A DNA stretch of 58,240 nt from a virus. Below the pieces are notes generated by a model. That model was not told the DNA's origin. It did not search any database and worked only from the letters and a program-made list of their open reading frames with translations. The position numbers were made by a program, and so were the translations under genes. The stretch is from IMG/VR virus record IMGVR_UViG_3300046167_000591, positions 1-58,240 of that record; one strand, 5' to 3'. This document shows positions 22,435-31,048 of the stretch, one piece after another. Position 1 is the first letter of the stretch. Each line of letters opens with the position of its first letter.

Positions 22435-23412
22435 TTAAAATGCGTCGTCCCAATCTTCTGACTCGCCTGGTTTAGAATAATCTGTTGGTCTTATTGCAAA
22501 GAAATCTGTGTGTGTATGTCCACCTGTTAAATGGTAAAACCAATCTAACTTATTTGCACTGTTTTCATCGTATGGAATATAGTTACCTAAATCTACATAA
22601 CCTAGCTCAACTAATTTTTCATTTGTACGTCGTTTAATAAAGTTTTTAAGATCAATAGCTTTAATACCTTCAATGTCACCCATTTCAAACATTTTGTCTA
22701 TATAATTCATTTCTAACTTTACCATTGTTTCTGCGGCGTCTATTACGTCTTCTCGACATAAATGTAGTAATTGTTCATTTTCACCGCACATGTCGCGGAA
22801 TAATTTACAACCCATACGACTATGCAAACTTTCATCACGTACACTCCATTTCATTTGTTGTCCAATACCTTTCAAAAGGTTTCTCATTTGAAAAGAATAT
22901 AAAACAGCAAATGCAGAATAAAGACTAACCCCTTCAGCAAAGGCAGAGAAAATAGCCAGACTACGAGCGACATCACGATCACTGTTTTCATTAGCGGCCA
23001 TAAGGTTTTCGAACCTAGCAGACGTTGCAGGCTCATGTAAAAATGCTTTAAAATCATCTAGTCCTAGTGTTTCGTTTAAATAACTGTAAGCTACTGCGTG
23101 TATGGTTTCTTGAGATCCAAACATCATAGCCATTTGTTGTATCTCGTGTTTAGGAAACCATTTTACTACCTGTTGAGTCCAGTAATCAGATACGGCACAT
23201 TCTGTTTGTGCAAAACCCAATAGTATATTTCCTACTAAGTTTTTTTCTTCTGGTGTTAATCTTTCGTTCCAATCTTTTACGTCACCACCCATTGGTATTT
23301 CGGTATGCAGCCAAAATGCTTGCGCTTGCGGTAACCAACCTTCTGTATAATATTCAGGATATTCAAAAGGTTTATATTCAACTCTTTCCTTTCTAATCGG
23401 TAGTTTGTTCAT
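22435..23412 (-). CDS. nrdB: Ribonucleotide reductase small subunit, class I
   Basis: 325 residues of ferritin-like fold. Metal ligands and radical Tyr fit class I: Glu71 (AQTECAVSDYW), Glu102 and His105 with Tyr109 seven residues after the Glu (QETIHAVAYS), Glu160 (AFAEGVSLY), and Glu194/His197 (RDESLHSRMG). The acidic, aromatic C-terminus (ESEDWDDAF) is the usual tail that docks on the large subunit. The first ligand is Glu, where E. coli NrdB has Asp84. It supplies the radical for nrdA and lies in the same leftward unit. Confidence 0.95.
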   Translation of the reverse strand: MNKLPIRKERVEYKPFEYPEYYTEGWLPQAQAFWLHTEIPMGGDVKDWNERLTPEEKNLVGNILLGFAQTECAVSDYWTQQVVKWFPKHEIQQMAMMFGSQETIHAVAYSYLNETLGLDDFKAFLHEPATSARFENLMAANENSDRDVARSLAIFSAFAEGVSLYSAFAVLYSFQMRNLLKGIGQQMKWSVRDESLHSRMGCKLFRDMCGENEQLLHLCREDVIDAAETMVKLEMNYIDKMFEMGDIEGIKAIDLKNFIKRRTNEKLVELGYVDLGNYIPYDENSANKLDWFYHLTGGHTHTDFFAIRPTDYSKPGESEDWDDAF

Positions 23413-23575
23413 TCTCTAATAAATCTTTAATAGTTAATAATTGATGTCTTATAGCTTGCATATAAGCTAATAATGTTTGTTTAGTATGTTGTCCTTTAAT
23501 TGCAGCATCGGCTAATTCAAATGCTTCATTATTAGACCACTCTACATAATTAATTAATGCTTTTTGTTTATTCAT
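23393..23575 (-). CDS. Small helical protein
   Basis: 60 residues (NKQKALINYVEWSNNEAFEL), mostly helical and acidic. It overlaps the nrdB start by 20 bases and the upstream gene's stop by 8, part of a tight leftward chain. No family recognised. Confidence 0.55.
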   Translation of the reverse strand: MNKQKALINYVEWSNNEAFELADAAIKGQHTKQTLLAYMQAIRHQLLTIKDLLENEQTTD

Positions 23576-23717
23576 CGTAATAAAGCGTTAAGCATAAATC
23601 TATAAACGGTAAATATAATACGTGATCCGACCTATCTTCACCTGTGTAAGTTCTGCCACCAATTAATATACCGGGATAAAGACCTATACCTAATTCCCAA
23701 TCTGTTACTTTTCTCAT
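23568..23717 (-). CDS. Small hypothetical protein (49 residues)
   Basis: Encodes MRKVTDWELGIGLYPGILIG and then GRTYTGEDRSDHVLYLPFID. Start and stop overlap neighbours (ATGA at the 5' side, ATGAATAA at the 3' side), which supports translation. The Gly/Tyr/hydrophobic pattern suggests a small beta-fold. I recall similar short phage proteins ending in YLPFxxxxI but cannot name a family. Confidence 0.6.
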   Translation of the reverse strand: MRKVTDWELGIGLYPGILIGGRTYTGEDRSDHVLYLPFIDLCLTLYYDE

Positions 23718-23881
23718 TTTGTTTCTACTTTAATATTATAATAATCTTGATACTCAACTAAATCTTTCCACCTTAAATAACCTTTTTGATTAATAGACCA
23801 TTTTATAAATTTATTAATTTGGCGTTCAGCGTATTTAGTTCTAGCTATTTCTTTAGAATCTCTTCTATTACTTTGTCGCAT
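23714..23881 (-). CDS. Small basic protein overlapping the nuclease gene
   Basis: 55 residues (MRQSNRRDSKEIARTKYAER and a WSINQKGYLRWKDL segment). It starts inside the 3' end of the nuclease gene (37-bp overlap) and its TGA overlaps the next ATG. The basic N-terminus and Trp/Tyr-rich middle could bind nucleic acid; this is a guess. Confidence 0.6.
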   Translation of the reverse strand: MRQSNRRDSKEIARTKYAERQINKFIKWSINQKGYLRWKDLVEYQDYYNIKVETK

Positions 23882-24285
23882 TCTGCTTGGTTTTGTGGTT
23901 TATACAATGTTGTACCTGGCATGGTTTCTTCTATATACTTTTTAAACATTTTGTATCGCAGAGGAAAACTTTCGTTAGCTCGACCTTTACATTCAATAAT
24001 AAAGTTTTTACCAACAAAATCCGGTGTGTATTTAATAGGCAGTATTTTTTTACGACCTCTATCTCTAAACTCACCTTTGCCATTTGCTTGTCTTTCATAT
24101 GCTTTACTTGTAAAGTTAAAACCTTCTTGCAAAACATATGTTTGTCCTTCGTATTCAGCTTTTATTTTAGCTTTCTTTAACGCCATATACATGTAACGTT
24201 CAAGACCTGAAGCAAAGTTAATACCATCATATGATACCTTCTTTGCTTGTACTGGTCCTTTCTTTCTTCTTTTAGTTCTTCTCAT
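23845..24285 (-). CDS. PD-(D/E)XK nuclease, DUF1064 / T7 endonuclease I-like
   Basis: 146 residues from the ATG at 24285. A very basic N-terminus (RRTKRRKKG) precedes the core: SGLERYMYMALKK (the helix with conserved Glu), YTPDFV (Asp of the PD motif) and IIECKG (the E-x-K motif), spaced as in small phage resolvase-like nucleases of the DUF1064 type. These cut branched DNA (Holliday junctions) before packaging or degrade host DNA. It sits with replication and nucleotide genes. Confidence 0.75.
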   Translation of the reverse strand: MRRTKRRKKGPVQAKKVSYDGINFASGLERYMYMALKKAKIKAEYEGQTYVLQEGFNFTSKAYERQANGKGEFRDRGRKKILPIKYTPDFVGKNFIIECKGRANESFPLRYKMFKKYIEETMPGTTLYKPQNQAECDKVIEEILKK

Positions 24286-24493
24286 CAAGTTTTTGAATTA
24301 TCCATTCAATATAATTGCAAGCATCCATAAGCTCTTCTTGATAATGAATTAATCTTGCTTTCATTGATTGATTGTCGTCAGCTAAAGTAACGCCGTACTT
24401 TTTAAAGCCTACTTCTGATCTACTAACGATTTTGTTTACAACCTTTTTAATTACAGGGTCTTGAATTTCTAATCTTACTATTTCTCTACTCAT
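24272..24493 (-). CDS. Small MazG-like helical protein
   Basis: 73 residues. The segment SRSEVGFKKYGVTL followed by HYQEELMDACNYIEW has the E-E-x-x-D arrangement of the all-alpha NTP pyrophosphatase (MazG-like) group. It may act on or regulate dNTP or dNMP pools. It overlaps both neighbours slightly. The call is by motif. Confidence 0.5.
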   Translation of the reverse strand: MSREIVRLEIQDPVIKKVVNKIVSRSEVGFKKYGVTLADDNQSMKARLIHYQEELMDACNYIEWIIQKLDEKN

Positions 24494-25284
24494 AATGTTT
24501 CTTTTACAAAAGTTCCATTCTTCATTTGACCTTTACGATTTTTAATTTCACCGTAAGCCGCATCAATACAATCTTCAATTCGAATATCAGTAGCTAAAGT
24601 AGTCAGGTTAGTAAGTACTACAACCATGTCACCAATAGCATCTACTATTTCTTTTTTATCATTTTTAAGTAATGCTTGAGCAAGCTCACCAGCTTCTTCC
24701 ATTAACTTAACATATTGAGTTCTAGCATCGCCTTTATCATATATGCCACGCTCAAGTGCCCATCTTCTTATGTTATTAAATACGCTTTCAGTTAGTATTG
24801 GTTCGTCACCAGTAGCTAAGTTGTTTAAATGCTCTTGTAAAGCTTTGTTGTATACATAACATCTAGTATTATTATACATTGATGTTACAGCATTCTTAGC
24901 TATCCATTCACATACTTCAGGCACTAGTGTTACTTCTGTACCATTCATATCAAAAGTTAAATCTAGCATATTAAATAATCTGCCTTTAAGTTTAGAAACG
25001 GGTACTGGAAATGTTGTAGTCATTTCTGTTACATTTAATTTCATTTGATTACGTTTTAAGTGTTTAAGATTTTTATAGAGTTGCCGGTCAACTTTATAGC
25101 CATATTCTTTTTGTAGTTCTAACTCTTTGTTAGATATATAGTCTATATCAGGGCTCGTCTCAAGAATTTCATATTCACCTTCTTGATAGCCCTGCATTAA
25201 AGTAACTCGGCGGTGAACATTAGTTGTTACACCTATTTTTTTACCGGGTATATGGTATATGTAATAATTACGTGTTTTCATCAT
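24490..25284 (-). CDS. mazG: GIY-YIG-like domain fused to MazG-type pyrophosphohydrolase
   Basis: 264 residues. The N-terminus (residues about 6-70) reads YYIYHIPGKKIGVTTNVHRR with a later Glu in NKELELQKEYGY, the layout of a GIY-YIG nuclease core. The middle (about 75-175) is unassigned. The C-terminus has the MazG signature KLMEEAGELAQALL followed by EIVDAIGDMVVVL. MazG-type enzymes hydrolyse (d)NTPs or alarmones and are common in marine phages. The fusion suggests a nucleotide-linked rather than homing role. Metal-binding acidic residues are present in the MazG part; nuclease competence of the N-terminus is uncertain. Confidence 0.75.
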   Translation of the reverse strand: MMKTRNYYIYHIPGKKIGVTTNVHRRVTLMQGYQEGEYEILETSPDIDYISNKELELQKEYGYKVDRQLYKNLKHLKRNQMKLNVTEMTTTFPVPVSKLKGRLFNMLDLTFDMNGTEVTLVPEVCEWIAKNAVTSMYNNTRCYVYNKALQEHLNNLATGDEPILTESVFNNIRRWALERGIYDKGDARTQYVKLMEEAGELAQALLKNDKKEIVDAIGDMVVVLTNLTTLATDIRIEDCIDAAYGEIKNRKGQMKNGTFVKETL

Positions 25285-25285
25285 T

Positions 25286-26104
25286 TTATACAGCTACTGG
25301 AGCAGTAATTACTGGTCCGTGTTTATAATTTATTAATTCAACTTTACCAAACTTAAGATTAACATCAACGCCATATTTGCCAGGTGTTAGATATTTAAAG
25401 TCCGGTGTGTCATATATAGAAGTTTTTAAGTAATCCATAACCGGTGCTAATTGATTTGTATATATATGAGCATCAATTATGTTCATATCTATTCTATTAG
25501 CTTTCAAACCAGTCATATGACTAATATACAATAAAATTTGTGAAAACAACGCAACATCGTAAGGAATTCCTAAAAATACATCGCCTGATCTTTGAAGTGC
25601 AAACATATTTAAGTTGTCACCATCTACAAAAAACTGAAAGTACAAATAGCACGGAGGTAGTTTCATTTCAGAAAGTTGCTCAACATTCCATAAACTAATA
25701 ATATGTCTACGACTATCTGGAAACGTTTTTATATTACGTATAACAGTCTTTAATTGATCTATATTAGTATTGTTCCAGTTTCTTAATTGATGTCCATAAA
25801 CAGGCCCTAAATCGCCATCATCATCAGCCCAAGCATCCCAGATTTTTACACCAGCATCGCGAAAGCGCTGTATATTAGTTTCACCATTCATAAACCAATT
25901 AAACTCAGTATCAAATGACTTAGGAAACATTTTGCGTCCAGTTATCATAGGGAAGCCATCGTTTAGATTCCAGGTTAAAGTTTTATTAAACGTAGAGTAA
26001 CAGCCAACACCTGTTCTATCATCACGTTTAACATTGTGCCTGAAAATTTCATTAAGCAATAATCTATATTGCTTTTCAAAATTATTTAGAATTATATTTC
26101 TCAT
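25286..26104 (-). CDS. thyA: Thymidylate synthase family enzyme with dCMP-type specificity residue
   Basis: 272 residues of ThyA fold: RDDRTG near the start, IWDAWADDDGDLGPVYGHQL (the two Trp and folate/phosphate region), catalytic Cys152 (LPPCYLYFQF), the phosphate-binding QRSGDVFLG, DAHIYTNQ and the C-terminal APVAV. At the position of E. coli Asn177 (FLGLPFNIAS) it has Asp183 (FLGIPYDVAL). Asp there is the hallmark of dCMP hydroxymethylases, and in thymidylate synthase this change favours dCMP over dUMP. Both active-site Trp of methylating enzymes are kept. It could therefore make 5-methyl-dCMP or 5-hydroxymethyl-dCMP; plain thymidylate synthesis is not excluded. Confidence 0.85.
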   Translation of the reverse strand: MRNIILNNFEKQYRLLLNEIFRHNVKRDDRTGVGCYSTFNKTLTWNLNDGFPMITGRKMFPKSFDTEFNWFMNGETNIQRFRDAGVKIWDAWADDDGDLGPVYGHQLRNWNNTNIDQLKTVIRNIKTFPDSRRHIISLWNVEQLSEMKLPPCYLYFQFFVDGDNLNMFALQRSGDVFLGIPYDVALFSQILLYISHMTGLKANRIDMNIIDAHIYTNQLAPVMDYLKTSIYDTPDFKYLTPGKYGVDVNLKFGKVELINYKHGPVITAPVAV

Positions 26105-26324
26105 AATAATATAAGTAAAATTTAAATATTGTTTTATATAAGTTTTTCCAATCGTAAGTTTCAGGTGATCTATGTTGTTTACCTTTGTTTACGATGTCAA
26201 TCCAATATCTAGTCTCGCTTTGTGCAAACGGGGATATTAGTATGTCATTATTAATACACCACTTATAAGCTGTGTATTCTTCGTCGTTAAACACGTAGTG
26301 TGTTACTTTCTTTTTTCTAGGCAT
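26082..26324 (-). CDS. Small basic/aromatic protein
   Basis: 80 residues (MPRKKKVTHYVFNDEEYTAY), rich in Lys, Tyr and Trp. It overlaps the thyA start by 23 bases and abuts the primase-helicase stop. I recall similar short proteins beside replication genes of marine phages but know no function. Confidence 0.5.
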   Translation of the reverse strand: MPRKKKVTHYVFNDEEYTAYKWCINNDILISPFAQSETRYWIDIVNKGKQHRSPETYDWKNLYKTIFKFYLYYYEKYNSK

Positions 26325-28040
26325 TTATTCCCAAGGCATTTTATCATTGCCAACATCAGTTTCATAATGTGGTATGAAGCAACCACTTTTTGGCTCCCAC
26401 TGAAACCAGGCTTCAGCTTGATTCTGTCCTAAGTTTTGAAACTTAACCTTAAGCACTTTTGCTTTTACTAAATTACGTTCATAGTCTCTGTGTACTAGTA
26501 AACCGTGATAAGAAGCATCATACCATTCACCACCACCTTTAATGTTATACATGGTTGGCTCTTCTATTTTACCATCGGAGCCCTTATACATTTTAGTAGG
26601 GTGAGCAACTATAAATACAAGAACGTCGTACTTCTTACAGAATATTTCAATCTTCTGAAGATATTCCATCGTGTATTTATTAACATCGTCACTACCATCA
26701 ATATCACGTACTTTATTAAATGGATCGATAACTAATACTTTAATACCTTTGCGTTTTACTAGCTCAGCACCTTTCTTTAATACTGCATCTAATGTATAAC
26801 GTTCCATATCAATATGGAAAAAGTTATCTGAGCAATGCTCTTTAATTCTATTCCACTCTTCACTTCCAATATCATCTCTACTTGGCATACGTTGCCAAAC
26901 TTTACGCATTAGTTTATGGGCATGAAGATAAGTTGGAACATTTTCAGGTGAAGCGAATGCCGCCTTCCAAGCATACTTGTGGTTATAACCCACAACCATT
27001 TGGTCGACAAAATCACTCTTCCCGGAAGAAGGCACACCAGTGACAGTAATAAATTGACCGGTATAAGTTGAGAATATATCATCAAAGTTTTCCAAGCCAA
27101 TTTGAAATCCTGGTTTAAAACCATTTTTAACAAAGTCTTCGACTTCGCCTTCAATATCTCTGAACGTAATGACGTTTTCAAGCGGTACAGCTTTGGCTCT
27201 GGCAATACACTGACCCAGTCTTTCTTTTCCATGTTTTAATAAATATTCGTTAGCATCCTTACAATCTTCAAAGTCAACCATAAAACAAACTTCAGCACCA
27301 AGTCTTCTTACAAGTTCTTGTTGCAATGCTTGTCCAGCTTCGTCATTGTCTACAGCTAATATTACTTTTTCTTTATCATCAAAATAATCAATGCAATTAT
27401 CAAGATAATCGAGATTGTTCCTATTAAGTGTTGCACCGTTAGGTACACTAATCGCATTATGGATTCCTGCTTCATGTAGTGCAAGAACATCCATTTCACC
27501 CTCAGCAATGATACAATACTCATAACCAATAGTAGAATCAATATTATAGAAGACTTTTTCTGCGCCTTTAAAAAGTTTAAAATTCTTTCTAGCATCGCGG
27601 TATTTAATGTTTGTTAGTTTATTTCCAATGAAGTAATTAAACTGAATTGTGTGTTCAGCTTTTTGTGTTTGCGGCATCCACTCAGGGCCATCAGTAACAC
27701 GTAGTTCGTTTAAAGTTTGTTGAGATATACCTCGATCTAAAAACCATTTGATTATTTTTTCAGATTGTATACCACTTGCAACTTCTGTTTCTGGTCTTAC
27801 GTACTCTTTTTCTGCTTTACCTTTTCTTTTAAATGTATGTAGTTGAAATACACTATCACAGTTATGACAAGTGCCCATACCGAGCTTCCAGTCTAGTGAT
27901 GCACATTTCTTGGTTTCGTTACCTTTCTTTCTATTAGACGAGCAGAGGGGACAAGTGCTATCTTTTTTCCCCTCTTCAAGTCCATATTGATTAAATTGAT
28001 CGATTTCAAAACCATTTATCTCATACCTCTCTACTTGCAT
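26325..28040 (-). CDS. Primase-helicase (T7 gp4 / Twinkle-like)
   Basis: 571 residues. The N-terminal zinc-binding module has Cys30, Cys33, Cys46, Cys58 and Cys61 (CPLC and CHNC). The TOPRIM domain follows: IIAEGEMDVLALHE near 175 and VILAVDNDEAG near 226. The C-terminal DnaB/RecA-like helicase has Walker A GVPSSGKSD near 330, Walker B KVLVIDPF near 435 and a downstream IVAHP motif. It primes and unwinds DNA at the replication fork. It is the core replication protein here, with no accompanying DNA polymerase gene. Confidence 0.95.
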   Translation of the reverse strand: MQVERYEINGFEIDQFNQYGLEEGKKDSTCPLCSSNRKKGNETKKCASLDWKLGMGTCHNCDSVFQLHTFKRKGKAEKEYVRPETEVASGIQSEKIIKWFLDRGISQQTLNELRVTDGPEWMPQTQKAEHTIQFNYFIGNKLTNIKYRDARKNFKLFKGAEKVFYNIDSTIGYEYCIIAEGEMDVLALHEAGIHNAISVPNGATLNRNNLDYLDNCIDYFDDKEKVILAVDNDEAGQALQQELVRRLGAEVCFMVDFEDCKDANEYLLKHGKERLGQCIARAKAVPLENVITFRDIEGEVEDFVKNGFKPGFQIGLENFDDIFSTYTGQFITVTGVPSSGKSDFVDQMVVGYNHKYAWKAAFASPENVPTYLHAHKLMRKVWQRMPSRDDIGSEEWNRIKEHCSDNFFHIDMERYTLDAVLKKGAELVKRKGIKVLVIDPFNKVRDIDGSDDVNKYTMEYLQKIEIFCKKYDVLVFIVAHPTKMYKGSDGKIEEPTMYNIKGGGEWYDASYHGLLVHRDYERNLVKAKVLKVKFQNLGQNQAEAWFQWEPKSGCFIPHYETDVGNDKMPWE

Positions 28041-28059
28041 AGGATAAAATTAAATTAAA

Positions 28060-28368
28060 TTAAAATGGTAAATCGTCGTCTTGTGGTTGACTAACCGCGG
28101 CTGGTTGCTGTTGACCATCACGTGGTGCAGCAGCTACATTATCGCCGTTGGTCCAAACAACTTTTACATTACCTAAATAAGTTTTAGCAGCTTTCGCTTC
28201 TCTTTCTTCTTTAGATTGTTCAACAATTATCGGTCCTTGGTTACCGAACTGATCAACTTCATCATTTAAAGTGATTACTAGGCTAAGATATTTACCCTTT
28301 TTTCCTTGGTATATCTTGTCTTTTGGGATTGCATCTAAGTTGATGCTAGTTTTAATAATACTTGCCAT
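28060..28368 (-). CDS. Single-stranded DNA-binding protein-like
   Basis: 102 residues with a beta-rich first half (KGKYLSLVITLNDEVDQFGN) and a disordered Gln/Pro-rich linker ending in DDDLPF, which closely resembles the acidic C-terminal tip that bacterial SSB proteins use to recruit partners. It lies between primase-helicase and exonuclease genes. An OB fold is inferred, not shown. Confidence 0.65.
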   Translation of the reverse strand: MASIIKTSINLDAIPKDKIYQGKKGKYLSLVITLNDEVDQFGNQGPIIVEQSKEEREAKAAKTYLGNVKVVWTNGDNVAAAPRDGQQQPAAVSQPQDDDLPF

Positions 28369-28369
28369 C

Positions 28370-29107
28370 TTACAATGTTTTGGTTAAAAAATAATTTTTA
28401 GGATTAAAATCCTCGTTTTCAAAAAATAATTTGTATTGCTCTTCAGCCTCTAATACTTTATTGGCGCCCCGCTCCAGAAATTCGTTGGAACAATCAAATA
28501 TTCCTATCTGGTGTGTATTCTTGTCAATAGCTATAAAAACCATTTCATAGCCAAATAACTTTTGATAGATATATGCTTGACTATCGTAGTTATATTTTCT
28601 TGCTGAGCTTGCGAACTGCTGGATATTTCCGGTGGTTTTCAAATCAATAATCAACCTGTCATCATGGTTAACTATATCAGCTTTACCTTTCCAATACATA
28701 TCACTAAGTATTTGACCAACAGCAGGCACTTCATACTCAACATTACCTTCTCTGATAAGACTGCGAACAACTTCATTATCTAACATTGTTTCAGTAAGTA
28801 ATTCTATCTTATCAACTTCGTGTTGTAATAAAGTTAACTCTCCACCACTTAGCTCTTTATACTTATTCGTATTTCGAGTTGTAGCATCAATAACTTTGAT
28901 TCTGTCTAATTTGTCAGGCTCAAGTATTGCTGTGTGAAAATATCCGCCAGTAAGGAGTGCCGGTGTTTTAGTTGTCGGCACCCCAAAGGCTAACGGATTC
29001 GAGAGTAAGACAGAAATATCAGAGTTGCTACGAAATTGCCTACCAAAGTCCCCATAATAATGTTCATCGTCTCGTAGCTTTTCTATAATTTCTTTAATAT
29101 TATCCAT
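28370..29107 (-). CDS. PD-(D/E)XK exonuclease, RecE/Exo VIII-like
   Basis: 245 residues. The nuclease core is GKADIVN then RLIIDLKTT (D-x-K motif) and NYDSQAYIYQ (the conserved Gln/Tyr helix), typical of the DUF3799/ExoVIII family. The early segment LLTGGYFHTAILEP contains the usual G-x-x-x-H element. It would resect double-strand ends for the annealing protein encoded just upstream; the two genes overlap by one base (TAATG). Together they form a viral recombination pair. Confidence 0.8.
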   Translation of the reverse strand: MDNIKEIIEKLRDDEHYYGDFGRQFRSNSDISVLLSNPLAFGVPTTKTPALLTGGYFHTAILEPDKLDRIKVIDATTRNTNKYKELSGGELTLLQHEVDKIELLTETMLDNEVVRSLIREGNVEYEVPAVGQILSDMYWKGKADIVNHDDRLIIDLKTTGNIQQFASSARKYNYDSQAYIYQKLFGYEMVFIAIDKNTHQIGIFDCSNEFLERGANKVLEAEEQYKLFFENEDFNPKNYFLTKTL

Positions 29108-29625
29108 TACAACAATTGTTTTTCAATTTCAGGAGTAACATTATACTTCTTTTTAATAGCATCTAATTTCCCACCATTCTTGATGTAGTCTTTAGCTTTC
29201 TTAATTTCAGCAGCTGTCATAGCTTTTCTATCATGGATATTTGTTGCGTCACTATCTTGTGTGTCGTCAATTAAAAACAAATTACCAAGCGCATATTTTT
29301 TGCCATAGCTACTTGCTGATCCAAATTGTTGTGGAACTTGCATACCTTTTTGAGCTAAATCAACACCGATAATTGCTACAGCATGTATAGCATCAGTGCC
29401 ATCTGTTATAATAGCTTTAGACTCTAAGATAGGCATAGGATCTGATGTAATTAATGATTCTTCAATTCTTACAGATACATCTAAATCTAATAAGAAAGGT
29501 TTAACTGCTTCAAGTATATCTTCAGCTGATCTGAAGTAATACTTACCAAACGCATTAAATCTACTCTTCTTTGATTTAAATTTAGTTTGGATTTCTGCTA
29601 ATTTCTGATTTAACGTCTTGCTCAT
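29107..29625 (-). CDS. erf: Single-strand annealing protein, Erf family
   Basis: 172 residues from the ATG at 29625. The Erf-like features are FGKYYFRSAEDILEAVKPFL and QQFGSASSYGKKYALGNLFL followed by an acidic DDTQDSD. The C-terminal 40 residues form a Lys-rich helical domain. Erf proteins coat single strands and anneal complementary DNA, supporting recombination-dependent replication or genome circularisation. Paired with the downstream exonuclease. Confidence 0.8.
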   Translation of the reverse strand: MSKTLNQKLAEIQTKFKSKKSRFNAFGKYYFRSAEDILEAVKPFLLDLDVSVRIEESLITSDPMPILESKAIITDGTDAIHAVAIIGVDLAQKGMQVPQQFGSASSYGKKYALGNLFLIDDTQDSDATNIHDRKAMTAAEIKKAKDYIKNGGKLDAIKKKYNVTPEIEKQLL

Positions 29626-29660
29626 ATAATACAAATATATAAAAAATAAATTAATTAATA

Positions 29661-30422
29661 TTAGAAATAATCTAAAACTTCAGCTGGATTTACATTATCA
29701 ATTAATTTTTGAACTGCTTGCTTTTTAATTTCAGATACTCTAACGTAGGCGCTAGCTCCTTGAATATCTAATCTTTCAGCAATAGCATTTGCACCGTGCT
29801 TATCGCAATCCAGTCCATAACTTAATCGTAATACTTCATACTCTCTGTAGTCTAAGTATTTCTTTAACAACCCCATGAGATACTTATTTAATATCCCAAT
29901 ATTATAGTTCTCAGATTTATCTTCAATCTGGTACATTGGTGAATCAAAGTCGTCTTCATCACCAATCCTTTCATCTATACTTAAGAACATAGAATTAAAA
30001 AACAAGCGCACCAGCTTTTTATCTTTGCCAGCATCTTTTCTTATTTGTAATAGCTTATGCTCTGGTATTTTAATATTACCCCTATTAATGTCAATAGCAC
30101 GTCTTATCGAGCCCTTAATTCTTTTTGATAGGAAACTCTTAATTGTTTTTTCAACGTCATCAGATCGATTTATTTCAGTCCATATAATTTTATCAACCGC
30201 TCTAACCAATCCAACATTACCTTCTTGTATTAGATCGTTAATACTTAATACCCCAGACGCTTGTTCACTAGTTGCAAACTTTCTTGCAATGTTTTCTACA
30301 AGTGGCATAAACTTTATTATAAGTTCATCTCTAGTATATTCTTGCCATTCATTATCTGCAGGCATACAGGTCTTAAGATCATCTTTATATCTTAGGTAAT
30401 TTTTAACATTATACTTTTTCAT
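29661..30422 (-). CDS. Phage sigma-70-family factor
   Basis: 253 residues. Region 2 is clear: FMPLVENIARKFATS, then INDLIQEGNVGLVRAVDKI, then FLSKRIKGSIRRAID. A region-3-like linker includes NIKIPEHKLLQIRK. Region 4 is YREYEVLRLSYGLDC followed by ANAIAERLDI and a recognition helix (SAYVRVSEIKKQAVQ). It should redirect host RNA polymerase. It is encoded downstream of the leftward cassettes headed by the repeated 37-bp element, so it could act on those promoters or on the rightward late genes; the sequence does not decide. Confidence 0.85.
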   Translation of the reverse strand: MKKYNVKNYLRYKDDLKTCMPADNEWQEYTRDELIIKFMPLVENIARKFATSEQASGVLSINDLIQEGNVGLVRAVDKIIWTEINRSDDVEKTIKSFLSKRIKGSIRRAIDINRGNIKIPEHKLLQIRKDAGKDKKLVRLFFNSMFLSIDERIGDEDDFDSPMYQIEDKSENYNIGILNKYLMGLLKKYLDYREYEVLRLSYGLDCDKHGANAIAERLDIQGASAYVRVSEIKKQAVQKLIDNVNPAEVLDYF

Positions 30423-31038
30423 TAAGTTGACGATTTAATAATTCTTTTTCTTTTTTAAGCTCATTGCTCATATTTCTATGTATTGTTCTTGTAGAGCAAT
30501 ATAACAATGTAGCCAGTTTAGAAACAGTAATTTTATTATTATCGTCGTGCAACATAATCATGGCGTCATATATTTCAACATCACCAATTTTTTTACGACC
30601 TATTATACGACCAACAATACTTAGCTTTTCAGAAACAGTTAATCCACTGTTGTCTTTAAATATGATTTTTCTAAGTTTATTTTTAGGTGGTCTATCAAGA
30701 TCTTGCATGCTAACTTCATAGATTATATTCTCTAAAGTTAATTTAGGTATTGTGAATGTAATAAAACCATTTGACTTATTCACTATAAAATCCACTAAAT
30801 TTTCAAAATCAGTTTGATCAAGCTGTGGATTAAGATACCATAATACATATAAATGCCATTTCAATGACTTATAAGTATTAATCTTAGCTTTGCTGTTAAA
30901 TAAAGAATAACATTGATAAGTACCTTCTTCATAGTAATAACCCCAAGTATAAACCGTAGTAGGCTTATCAGTAGCTGGATCTCTTCTATAAATTATTCTG
31001 TTCTTAATTAAATATGTTAAATCTCTATTGTGTGACAT
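30409..31038 (-). CDS. HTH regulator / replication-initiator-like protein
   Basis: 209 residues. The C-terminus has a helix-turn-helix (KITVSKLATLLYCSTRTIHR). The N-terminal 120 residues are aromatic-rich and unassigned. It overlaps the sigma-factor start by 14 bases, so the two regulators are translated together. It might be a transcription regulator or an origin-binding protein; the window has no other obvious initiator besides the MarR-like protein at 45157. Confidence 0.6.
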   Translation of the reverse strand: MSHNRDLTYLIKNRIIYRRDPATDKPTTVYTWGYYYEEGTYQCYSLFNSKAKINTYKSLKWHLYVLWYLNPQLDQTDFENLVDFIVNKSNGFITFTIPKLTLENIIYEVSMQDLDRPPKNKLRKIIFKDNSGLTVSEKLSIVGRIIGRKKIGDVEIYDAMIMLHDDNNKITVSKLATLLYCSTRTIHRNMSNELKKEKELLNRQLNEKV

Positions 31039-31048
31039 TAGCCCCTTA

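Noticed and set aside
20506-24288. Rightward reading frames of 60-136 codons inside the RNR and nuclease genes
   Set aside because: They are antisense to well-conserved enzymes and have composition expected of shadow frames.
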